Assembly (NCBI GenBank): GCA_963556145.1
Contig: OY744461.1
Coordinates: 9,248,891 to 9,312,890, forward strand
Length of the DNA: 64,000 nucleotides
From: Hygrocybe punicea
Lineage: Eukaryota; Basidiomycota; Agaricomycetes; Agaricales; Hygrophoraceae
Reading direction: 5' to 3'
The translations under genes and the position numbers were made by a program. Numbering within the stretch: position 1 is the first letter of the stretch; every line of letters starts with the position of its first letter. The notes below the pieces were generated by a model. The model was not told where the DNA came from. It saw only the letters and a program-made list of their open reading frames with translations, and ran no database searches. Below are positions 44,490 through 54,646 of the stretch, piece after piece.

Positions 44490-45662
44490 TTTTCCTAACT
44501 TTGACCTCTTGTATTCCTCCTAGTAGCAATACCAAGAATCCACAAACTTCATATCATCACATCCTCTGAACTATAACCCTGAGCCTCGTGTCTAACACTG
44601 GAACCTCACGGTCATAACATTCACGTACGAAACCCTAGAATGTAATCCCTCGCTACAACTGTGCAACCGTTTGATCAAGATCCGACCAGAAATGCTCACT
44701 AGTCGTGACACTACCCCCCTGCTGCCACCATACCTTGCGAACATGGAAGGACCTCACAAACCACATGGCACGGTGGCTCACTCAAGCAACCTCATGAACA
44801 TGAGCTGACACATGGACATCGTTCGCAATGTATTCAGCACCAAGGAGGATAATGGGAGCATGGGTGTAGCCTGCGCTCCCATTTCCATGTGTCCAATGCC
44901 GGCAGCAATGGTGGCAGCAGCAGCAGTGGCAACAGCAACAGCAACGGCAATGGCAGCTGCAGCAGCAATGGCCACGACAGCAGCCGCAGTGCCCCTCGCG
45001 AACAAGGTTACCCCCAAGCGCGCAGCCCACTAGAAGCTCACTGGAAGCCCACTGGAAACCCCCCTCTACCTTGTGAGGGTGACACCCCTCGCAAATGAGG
45101 TTACCCCCAGCGCGCAGCCCACTGGAGACCCCCCATCTACCTCGTGAGGGTGACAACAACATCACTTGACATGTGTCTGGCCCATGCGAGGTATGGGGCT
45201 CCCAGGTGCCCGTGGTGTACCCGGTACCTGCCATCTACCGCTGTACCCACCATCTAATGGGTACGGTAGGTACCCGTTATCCGAACAGGTGTGGGTACAG
45301 TGGGTGTGGGTGCAGTGTCCGGAAATCGGACCCACGGTATACCTGTGGAGGGCTTTAACCATGTTTACTGTGACCCAGAACAAGTTGAAGAGTATTCAAC
45401 CAAGGGGGGGTGTTGGGGATAGTGGCCAAATAGTCACAGAAAGGCTTGGTAATCTGTATCACGTGACCCCAGGACTCAAACACACCTGCCTGATGAATAA
45501 TGCTGAAGCACAGCAGTTATTCTACTCACTACAAGAAACTTCTAGTAGATTTAGCAAGTAGTATAAAAACCCTCTCAGAGAGAGGCAAATATAATTAATT
45601 CCACATAAAATATCTTAGCAGTCAACATTGACTCAATAACCACTGCACCATATATTCCAATA

Positions 45663-46528
45663 CATGAAACACAAATACCAATTCTTGAGATGATAACTTG
45701 GGTGTCTCGTCGTTGGGCAATGCTAGATTCAAGATCCTATTATATATCTCAGTTTCTCTATCATTCTGACCCCTTCTGCACTCATTTGTATGTATACAAG
45801 CATCTAGAAATAGTAGCAATATGATAATTTGTGCAATAATCATGAAATTTGACTAAAACCTGGATGGCTTGCATGGGCTTTTAGCACTGCAATCAATGGT
45901 AGAACCTGGTAGAACCTTGTGAGACCCAGCAGTAGCTGGGCTTTGAGCAGCAAGCAGGTGAGCCACCTTTGGAACCCCAGGAAATTCACATCACATTCCC
46001 ATTGAATTTGGAGGATATTCTGGTCAGATTGAAAGCATATTGAGGAAACTGATGGAAATGTGCCAAGAGCTACATTCCAGGCAGATTCCCAGCATATTTT
46101 CATAGATTCTCATGATTTGATGGAAATATGCTGATGTCATATTTTGGGCTGTTGGCTCCACAGGCTTTGTACAGTATTCAATGGCTCCTTTGAACACAAA
46201 AATTAGCCTCAAATGCTACAGGTAGCCAAATTATCTTGAACAAAATCTGAGTAGACAGAAAGTTGCTCATATATTTAAAGACCTCTCATGTCAATTTTCA
46301 AAGAAATCTGTTAATAGTTGAATGTTTTATGGTCAAAACATGAGTGTTCAAAGGAGTGATCAGATTTCTCTCTATGTTGTGAATGTTCAGTTTCTAATTT
46401 TATTAGTGGTTCTGAATAAAAAACAATATCTCAATAGGTTCAGATAATGCATTGAAGGAATTAGAACACCTCTTAGCAGTAGAAATCAGTACAGAATCAA
46501 TCATATTAGGGTGTTCAAAGGACTGGTA
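45663..46528. other. AT-rich spacer, no gene seen
   Basis: Only short frames between the old copia LTR and the young copia element. Confidence 0.5.
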
Positions 46529-46533
46529 GTATT

Positions 46534-46775
46534 TGTTGGGAATAGTGGCCGAATAGTCACGGAAAGGATTGGTAATCCGTATCATGTGACCCCGGAACTC
46601 AAACCCACCTGTCCGATGAATAATGCTGAAGCGCAGCATGTATTCTACTCACCACAAGAAACTTCTAGTATATTTAGCTAGTAGTATAAAAGCCCTCTCA
46701 GAGAGAGGCAAATATAATTCATTCCACATTAAATTACTTAGTGATCAACAACCACTGCACCTATATATTCCAATA
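46534..46775 (+). repeat. Copia 5' LTR
   Basis: 242 bp, TGTTGGGAATAG...TATTCCAATA; TATA-like AGTATAAAAGCC at about 46682. Confidence 0.9.
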
Positions 46776-46858
46776 GGTTATGAGCCCTGAACGGCTTTAA
46801 CGGAAACACGATCACGCACCTCCGAACATTGCATTATCACCTCGTACACTAGCCGACT

Positions 46859-49800
46859 ATGACAGACGAAGTCACGCACACATCGGGATCATACCGGATC
46901 GAGTTATTGAAGGGAAACAATTGGATGCCATGGAAGAGACGGATGTTAGCCGTGCTACGGGATCTTGGGTTAGAGACGTACATCGATGCGGAATCGAAAG
47001 CCCCTGTCCCAGCGGACACTTCCCATCCAACATCAACGGAATCCGAGGCGATGAAGAAATGGCGCGACGGAGACGCCAAGACGAGGACGCAGATTGAGCT
47101 CGCAATTGGCGATGCGGAAATGATACATATCGTTGGCGCACACACAGCGAGTGAGATGTGGAAGCAGCTAACCTTGGTAAAGGAATCCAGGGGGAAGCTC
47201 GGAATACTAGCGACATGACGAGCACTATACCGGTCGATTGCCGAAGAAGGATTCGACCTAATCGAGCACATATCGAAACTCCGGAAACTGCAGGAGGAGC
47301 TCCACTTGATGGGAAGCCTCGTTTCCGACGAAGATTTCGTGATGATACTTGTATCCTCTTTGCCGGAAAGTTGGGACCTGTATACATCAGCATATTTAGG
47401 CTCGAAGAAGGATGGAACGTCACTGACGTCACACGAACTAGTCGCGATCCTATTAGAGGAAGACCGCAGGCGCCGTGAGCGCAGCGGAGATCCTAACAAT
47501 GTCGCTATGCCCGGAAGGTTCACCGGAAAGCGCGACGGAAAGGGTAACGGAAAGCAGAAAGCGGCCGATTCCGAGACGGAATGCTTCAACTGCCACAAGA
47601 AGGGACATATGGCGAAGGACTGCTGGTCTAAAGGTGGCGGAAAGGAAGGGCAAGGGCCGAAAGGGAAAGGAAAGGGCGCTGGAAAGGGTGGAAACCAACG
47701 GAACCGATCGAATCAGGCTGCGGACAATGTCAATAATATGTTACAGGATGTAGCATACACAGTGAATACAGGAAACGATTCAGACTATGATTGGTTATTG
47801 GATTCTGGAACGACAAGTCACATCAGCAATTCCCGAAACGCATTCATCACGTACAAAACTCTGGACGAAGCTACCGTTCAAGGACTAGGAAAGGTAGCCG
47901 CTCGAGCTCTTGGTCGCGGAACCGTCATCTTACACTTCACAGTGGACGGAAAGGACGTACAGCATCAGCTACGAGATGTACTACATGTACCGGAGTCACG
48001 GAACTTGCTACTATCACTGAGCCGGTTCGATGAAAGCAGCGGATGGGTTAATTTCCACAATGGAATATGCAGGCTCTATACGAAGGAGAATAAACTTGTT
48101 GGGACAGGCCGGAAGGACGGACGACTATACCGTTTGAACGCCCTAGCGCAATCCCGCACGCTGGAAAAGGCAAATGTAGCCGTGCCGAAGAAAATGTCTT
48201 GGGACGAATGGCACCGCTTGTACGGACACATCGGAATGAGCGGACTTGAGACCCTGCAGAGAAAGGGGTTAGTCACGGGTTTAGAAATCGACGAAGGAAG
48301 TATCCCTTCCCGAACCTGTGAGGCTTGCATTCAGGCGAAGCAAGCCGTCCAGCCATTTCCGAAAGAGGCCAATGGACGATCCAAAGTCACCGGAGAGCGG
48401 ACTTTGAGCGACGTCTGGGGCCCAGCACGCGTAGAGTCTATCGGAGGATCGAGATATTATATCTCATTCACGGACGACGCGGTACGCACCATAACCACTT
48501 TATTCATGAAACGGAAAAGCCAGGCGACGGAACGCATCAAGGCTTACGTTAACACAATCGAGAAGAAGTTCGATCGAAACCCTAAATATTTGCGGTTCAA
48601 TAACGGAAAGGAACTCGTCAACAAGGAAGTCGAGAGATGGGCAGTGGAGAAGGGAATTGTCATTGAAACAACGGCCCCTTACTCACCCTCGCAGCACAGA
48701 ACGGCGGAAAGATTTAATCGCACGTTACTGGAGTTAGCCCGCACGATGTTGATCGCTAAAAACCTGCCCGCATTCCTTTGGCCGGAAGCCGTTGCACATG
48801 CGGCCTACATTCGAAACTGATCCCCCACCAAGGCTCTAGACGGAATGACTCCGCATGAAGCCTGGACTGGCAAGAAGCCAGATGTATCGCATTTCCGAGA
48901 GTTCGGATGCGATGTTTGGGTCTTATATCAAGGCAAAAAACGATCGAAGCTGGCACCGCGATCAGCTAAGATGAAGTTCGTAGGATTTGTGGAGTCGCAG
49001 AAGGCTATCCGATACTACGATGCCGGAACGCGGACTGTTAAAACGTCACGGAATGTTGCATTTCATGAGGATGGGGCATTGCAGGAAGTCAGGATTGTAT
49101 CCGACTTACTGGGTTTGCAATTCGAGGGGGAGCAGAGTGAATCCGACGACTCGCAAACTCCGGAACCACCGGAACCCGCAACGGAATCACCGGAACCCAC
49201 TATGAAGGCACCGGAAAGGGCCATTCGCAGACTGGATGAAATAACATACCCACCGAGAGCAACCCGAGGAGTCAACCGCGACTACCGACAGTTGAACAAC
49301 CCGCGAGCACAACCGACACAACGCGAGATACGCGAACCGCTTGATGTACGAAGACCAACGGAATCATCCGCAACGAAACAAAAGGAAAAAGTCAGCGTGG
49401 AAACAACCATAGCATATGCGTTCTTGAGCGCAATGCAGCAGGATAGCAGTCTCACCGACAAGGACCCATGGGATTTAAAGGAAGCCAGGGAAGCCGTAGA
49501 TTGGGAGAACTGGAAGGTAGCAATGAAAGAGGAATTCGATCAGCTACAGGAAATGGGCGTTTGGAGACTCGAAGACTTACCGGAGGGGCGGGAAGCCATC
49601 GGAAGCAAGTGGGTTTTCCACCGGAAACGCGATGAGACGGGCGCAATCGCTAGGCACAAGGCCCGGTTAGTAGCCCAGGGGTTCTCACAGAAGCCTGGAG
49701 TGGATTTCAGCGAAACCGGAACATTCGCTCCTGTGATGCGGTTCAAGACGTTAAGGACGTTGCTCGCATATTCCGCAGTCAAGGACTGGGATATCCAGCA

Positions 49801-51091
49801 GATGGATATCAAAGGCGCATACCTTAACGGATGGGTGAAGGAGGAGCTGTACATGAAGCAGCCGGCGGAATTTGAGGACGGAACCGGACGGGTTTGCCGC
49901 CTCATACGCCCTATATATGGTCTCAGGCAAGCCGGAAACGTATGGAACACCGATTTCGATAACACGATGAAGGAATGTCGTTATACGAGATTATGGACCA
50001 ACTACTGCGCGTACTACTATCGGGAAGGCGAAAACTTTTCCATTGTACTCGTATGGGTCGACGACCTCACGGCTTATGCAAACAACCGAGCGATGAATCA
50101 GCAGGTAATCAACCAGCTAAAGGAAAAGTACACGGTAACGGTCATCGGAAAGCCAACGTTACTGCTCGGAATCCATATCAAACGAGACCGCCAACAACAG
50201 AAAATCACCCTATCACAAAGCCGCTATATCCGGAAGATCCTCGTGAAGGCCGGAATGAAGGATGCCAAGCCGGTATCAACCCCGATGGACCAGAATGTGG
50301 TCCTACGAATAAACGAAACCGAAACCGACGAGAACGAGCGGAAACGCACCTCGATCGAGTACGTGACACGAGTCGGAGAGCTCTTGTATGCTGCACACGC
50401 AACAAGACCCGATATCATGTATGCAACTGTAACCATTGCGCAATTCACACGGAACCCGAGTCCGGAACACTGGACAGCACTTAAACGGATATTCCGCTAC
50501 CTAAAGGGAACAATGGATTACGAACTAACGTACGGCGGAAAGGACCAACGGATTACGACGGAAACCGTTCATTACGTCGATGTCGATTGGGGATCCAACC
50601 CGCACCAGAAATCCATTAGCGGATATGTGTTCACGATCGCAGGGGGAGCCGTGGCTTGGAGCTCGAAGAAGCAAAACACCATTGCATTGTCAACGGCCGA
50701 AGCGGAATATGTCGCCGCTACTCATGCCACGAGGCAGTTAATCTGGCATAGAAACTTATTGAAGGAATTGGACCTACGGTCGGACGAAACATCAATTTTA
50801 CGATCTGATAATCAGGCCGCGATTGCTATATCGCACAACCCGGAATTCCACTCACGGACGAAGCACATAGATATTAATCTACATTTCCTACGAGATCACG
50901 TCGCGTCTGGTATTCTCAAAGTCACGTATATTCCTTCCGAAGACAATCTAGCGGACATATTTACGAAAGGGTTATCTTGCCCGCTTCACGCAAAGTTCAC
51001 AGCGGAACTTGGTCTACTGACTGGAGAGGAACAGGAAAGAGCGGAACACGTAACGGAATACATGGACGATGTTTACCGCGACCCGGAATGA
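46859..51091 (+). pseudogene. Copia Gag-Pol polyprotein with two TGA codons and a mutated integrase residue
   Basis: One frame of about 1411 codons from 46859 to 51091, interrupted at 47216-47218 and 48818-48820. Both are TGA at places where Arg is expected (before RALYRSIAEE; in AYIRN-SPTKALDG). Gag: zinc knuckle CFNCHKKGHMAKDC. Protease: LLDSGTTSHIS. Integrase: HRLYGHIG...CEAC zinc finger, first Asp in SDVWGP, Glu in QHRTAERFNRT; but the second catalytic Asp reads Asn (LRFNNGKE, where LRxDNGxE is the rule). RT: LVWVDDLT in place of the usual YVDD. RNase H with SADxE-like STAEAEYVA and RSDNQAAI. All three defects fit C-to-T or G-to-A changes at CpG. The order Gag-PR-IN-RT-RH is typical copia. 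Confidence 0.9.
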
Positions 51092-51118
51092 GTCGAAGAG
51101 TATTCGACCAAGGGGGAG

Positions 51119-51360
51119 TGTTGGGAATAGTGGCCAAATAGTCACGGAAAGGATTGGTAATCCGTATCACGTGACCCCGGAACTCAAACCCACCTGTCCG
51201 ATGAATAATGCTGAAGCGCAGCATGTATTCTACTCACCACAAGAAACTTCTAGTATATTTAGCTAGTAGTATAAAAGCCCTCTCAGAGAGAGGCAAATAT
51301 AATTCATTCCACATTAAATTACTTAGTGATCAACAACCACTGCACCTATATATTCCAATA
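51119..51360 (+). repeat. Copia 3' LTR
   Basis: 242 bp, preceded by the purine tract and followed by GTATT. Confidence 0.9.
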
Positions 51361-51502
51361 GTATTCAAAGGAGCCATTGAACACGTGTATTGTGAATCCA
51401 CGTGACCGTGTTTGTACTGGACAAATTGGCGCCCAGCCAACCCACTTCTGGTAAGCGTTCGACCTCCCCATTTCTTGTACATATCGCCTGATACTCCCAG
51501 AT

Positions 51503-52078
51503 ATGCCCTGGGTTGATTCCATTCGAGAACAATTTGAGCTCGTTGACCGCTTTACGACGGACGAAACCGAGTACTACGGGCCGTACAACACCCTTCTAAC
51601 CGATATCTTCCCTCACACCGAGCATTTTCAAATTGTCCCTCAGTACAAGGGGCCCATAACTCCCGGCTCTATCGATTTCACATCTATCTACATCGTTCGC
51701 AAACGGAGGTCCCCTGTCTTTTTCGTTGAGATTAAACCTTTCCCTCATCTTGACGACATCTCCACCCGTGAGAAGGCGGACCAGCAAATGCGGGATCGAT
51801 TTGTGACTATTATTGGAAGGAACCTTGTCATTCCGAAGTTGTACGGAATCAGCGCGATGGGCACTCGATTTTCAGTTTACCAGTACAATAAGGAGACGAA
51901 CGAACTTCTACCGCCTTCCATTGCACGCGATGCTAAGTATGTCACTGACGTCGCTCCTGCCGACCGATGGAAGTATGAGTTATTGGAACAGATTGGGGAG
52001 CAAAAGATGAAGGAGTTGGTCGAAGAGGTCAAAGCCATGTGCAAGGATATAACTGCGTGTGCGTCCTTACGTGTTTGA
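51503..52078 (+). CDS. Orphan protein with PD-(D/E)XK nuclease-like motif, 191 aa
   Basis: Single exon from ATG 51503. Central motif: IDFTSIYIV (Asp after a strand) followed about 15 residues later by VFFVEIKP, the D...(D/E)-x-K arrangement of PD-(D/E)XK nucleases, then a helix with ADQQMRDRF and a strand YGISAMGTRFSVYQYN. This matches a very common uncharacterised family in agaricomycetes. Whether it cuts DNA is unknown; the motif residues are present. It lies directly downstream of the copia insertion, which may have altered its promoter (142 bp away). Confidence 0.65.
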   Translation: MPWVDSIREQFELVDRFTTDETEYYGPYNTLLTDIFPHTEHFQIVPQYKGPITPGSIDFTSIYIVRKRRSPVFFVEIKPFPHLDDISTREKADQQMRDRFVTIIGRNLVIPKLYGISAMGTRFSVYQYNKETNELLPPSIARDAKYVTDVAPADRWKYELLEQIGEQKMKELVEEVKAMCKDITACASLRV

Positions 52079-52782
52079 CGATTTCCCTCTGTACTTATTT
52101 CGCAAAAAGAAATCAATTTCATCTGTGATCCCTATTGTAGGTATAAAAAGTCCAGTGTGTGTGTTGAAATGAGTTTCGGATCGTCAGTCAAATATTGTTA
52201 CCGCATTCAGGCTTTATGCGGAGGCACGACCTTGGTAGATCTCGACTGCGAGGCCAGCTTTCTGCAATCCAGCCCTCACCGAGGATACTTATATTTGTGC
52301 CACTCTGGGAGGGCGGATTTGTATCCAATTGAATACACCATGCGAAATCCTTGACTCTGGAACTAGACGGGAACGATAGATGGAACCCGAAACATTTTTG
52401 GGTGTCCGAGTTGGTAAGACCGATCCCTCAATACTTTGCTGCCTGATTTGGTATGCCAAATTTTTCAGATGCACGCGCGGGGCACGCAGCGATCCCTGGT
52501 CCATAGTAAAGCATTATTCTGGATCACTACTAGTCCACAAAATTAATACTGTAATCATTTATAATGGTTACCAGGTGAGGCGTATAGCAGGCAGAAAAGA
52601 TCAACTCGCATCGCATCAGTACACGGAATGTACGTTGTCTCTTCGTTATCAGATTCCAGAAACGAGTCCACAGTACGAAGACAGCATCAAGGACTCCAAA
52701 GTGAAACTAACGAGAAAAATATTCCGAAAGAACATACACTCACTAGGTAAGCTCAGGACGATTGCAACTTGGAAGGTGTGCG
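52079..52782. other. Spacer, no convincing gene
   Basis: A plus frame of 143 codons (52380-52811) lacks splice or motif support. Confidence 0.4.
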
Positions 52783-53409
52783 TCAACCCAGATCCTTTTC
52801 AACAGTTCTGATCATCTCTAGATCCTTTGCCCTCTTCAAATCTCCTGCCGACTCGCCGGTAGCGATCACGATGCAACTTGCTAGTGCCCCAGATCTCTGG
52901 GGACAAGCACTATCCGACAACAATCTGGAGACAGTCTCTGGAAGATGGCTCGCCAGGTAAGCTGGCGCCTGTGAGAAGGCATAACCGAGGGCGCGGTACT
53001 TGACGATACGGCCGAGGCGCGCATCTGGGTTGTAAAGACGTGGCAGAGGCGAGATAGTGATGAGTGATATTTCGGGTTCACGGAACTCTTCTGAATCTTT
53101 AGTATCATTCCTGTAAACTAGTAAGCAAATATATAAGCCACCACGAAGGGCTCGAGTTTCACTAGAGGGCGGAGCGTGAGCTATTGAGTCATACCTCCAA
53201 TGACTGCGAAGAAACCTTAAATGCAAAGACCTCGCGTCTGTATCCATTTCTTGAAACCCCTCTACCCTGACATCTTCACAAAGCTGCCGCCGTTCCGGCT
53301 GTGGGGTTGGGTTTGCATTTTGAGACGGGGAAAGGAAGAGCCAATCCATAACCTCCTCCATTTGGGTCTCTGTCGCTCCTCCCGGGATGCTGACGCATGG
53401 TCCCCGCAC
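52783..53409 (-). CDS. Hypothetical protein, 208 codons
   Basis: Continuous minus frame from 53409 to 52783 without recognisable domain. Charged N-terminal half, then a segment with hydrophobic strands (RGGLYICLLVYRN, ISLITISPLPRLY) and a C-terminal helix. Could contain an unspliced intron near 53100. Existence not certain. Confidence 0.3.
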   Translation of the reverse strand: MRGPCVSIPGGATETQMEEVMDWLFLSPSQNANPTPQPERRQLCEDVRVEGFQEMDTDARSLHLRFLRSHWRYDSIAHAPPSSETRALRGGLYICLLVYRNDTKDSEEFREPEISLITISPLPRLYNPDARLGRIVKYRALGYAFSQAPAYLASHLPETVSRLLSDSACPQRSGALASCIVIATGESAGDLKRAKDLEMIRTVEKDLG

Positions 53410-53663
53410 TCCGCCCCATCTCCATGACCCCCTTGTGCTGCAGACCGCAGTTCATTGCGTCTTGCTGCTCGATCCACTCGACCTGGTTGTTTTTGTTGTC
53501 GTCATTGAATAATTTCGCTAATCGAGGCTTCGTCAGGCGGTTCAGTTTTGAAATACGGAACTTGCGTCTACTGGCGAAGAGTTCCTACAATCGTCCGAGC
53601 CCCACTTGCGCAGTGCAACACATCCATAAATGAAATCCGTGATGATTGAAGGGGGCCAAAGCG

Positions 53664-54440
53664 TCAGGTCTTTTGGACGGCGGGCATCTTCGTCGTTTCC
53701 GGCGAAATTAAGTATGAACTCATAGCTTCATTGAAAGAATGCAGGGTGAGTCGTCCTGAAGGACCTGACACAGGCCGGAACGAGGGAGGAACATCCGCTA
53801 TGTCTAACGCAAAATATGAACCGGGGAGAACGAGAATGAATGGCTTAAGGGATGTAGACAAGATGATTTACCTTGAGGAATGCAATATCGCCGCGACCAA
53901 GCATGACATGATAGAGCTTCGACAGTAGCAGGCCATTTCCACAGTCACTTTTGTCCTCAATAATATCTCCATCCCTTTTGTGTCTGAGCTCAGTAAGACG
54001 CTGCATGTACTGAATGGACAGAGGTTGAGGGAGTAGATACGAAAGAAACAGGTGATACTGCACCTCATCTCCTTGAAACGCGGAATCAGGTGTGATGCCT
54101 CACAGAAATATCTTCGCTGGCCACTCATTACACACGAACCATTTCTCGCAATAATTTCATCTGCAAAGCTTGTCCGAAACGTGGGGGTATGTGTTTGACT
54201 GTCGGTCATTGATTCCTTGGGTTTCTATGAGTCGAGGCAAGCCTACAACTAGCAATTAGCGACAATGACAAAATGGAAGCATGCCCCACCTTGCGCCAAG
54301 TAATAATAGTTGTCTTGCAATGCATCCAAACTAACTGAATAATCAGCAACTTCCGGTCCTCCCGGTATTGTGGTGGGACCCCTTGTACGATCATAGATAG
54401 CGAAGGCAAGAAAACGGAGCCATATGAGTGGTTGTAAGGT
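53664..54440 (-). pseudogene. HNH_2-type fungal nuclease, frameshifted
   Basis: Exon from about 54440 to 54290 (WLRFLAFAIYDRTRG, PDALQ-like SLDALQDNYYYLAQ), intron 54289-54243, then the HNH block: RNGSCVMSG...CEASHLIPRFK. It is followed after a second intron by RLTELRHKRDGD and CGNGLLLSKLYHVML (the N and second H of the motif) and, after another, FALDIADVP, to a stop at 53664. The fragments are in order and family-typical, but the frame changes once in a CCCCC run near 54188 and once near 54070 (GG where GGG would fit), and the last intron would be only 28 nt. I read these as small deletions in a dying gene. Confidence 0.6.
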
Positions 54441-54646
54441 AAAAAGGCCGATGTCGTCGTGTAGAATTAAGATCGATCTGCCTCGAATTGGAGCCAGAGT
54501 TATACATCATCACTAAGTTCGGTCAAGTGTGTCGGGGGATTATCCAGGCTGAAGGCGAAGGACAGTTCTCAGCGCAGTGGGACAAAGGGAAAACTGGGTG
54601 CTGTGTTGCAATTGGGCGCTTAGTACTTACTCACTGTTCTTCCGAC

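Larger units (their letters stand above)
42458..45357. mobile_element. hAT-like element F
   Basis: 2.9 kb; ends TAAGGCCATACACGGGTAGG / TATACCTGTGGAGGGCTTTA with perfect duplication ACCATGTT (42450-42457, 45358-45365). GGTACC/ACGGGT words crowd the right end. A CAA microsatellite (42729-42790) leads into a mini-exon KAGRVVRPPTSPR with an AGGTACAT donor near 42863. The middle holds a TRIM-family solo LTR, a broken gag-like frame and a membrane-protein-like ORF, apparently captured. No transposase is visible. Confidence 0.8.
42255..45662 (+). mobile_element. Old copia element, 3' end, split by hAT-F
   Basis: 42255-42457 encodes the RNase H end of a copia Pol (IIKVTFIPSEENLVDIFTKR, LGLLTIEELERVE), the same block that ends the intact element at 51091. 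After hAT-F the frame resumes at 45358 and is followed by a purine tract and an LTR (45411-45662) that matches the young copia LTR with many differences. The 5' part is missing. Confidence 0.8.
46534..51360 (+). mobile_element. Ty1/copia LTR retrotransposon, full length, recently inserted
   Basis: 242-bp LTRs at 46534-46775 and 51119-51360 with a perfect 5-bp duplication GTATT (46529-46533, 51361-51365). Immediately inside the 5' LTR is GGTTATGAGCCC, complementary to the anticodon arm of initiator tRNA-Met. A purine tract AAGGGGGAG precedes the 3' LTR. The LTRs differ at two positions that I can see, both CpG/TpG or CpG/CpA changes. Confidence 0.9.
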
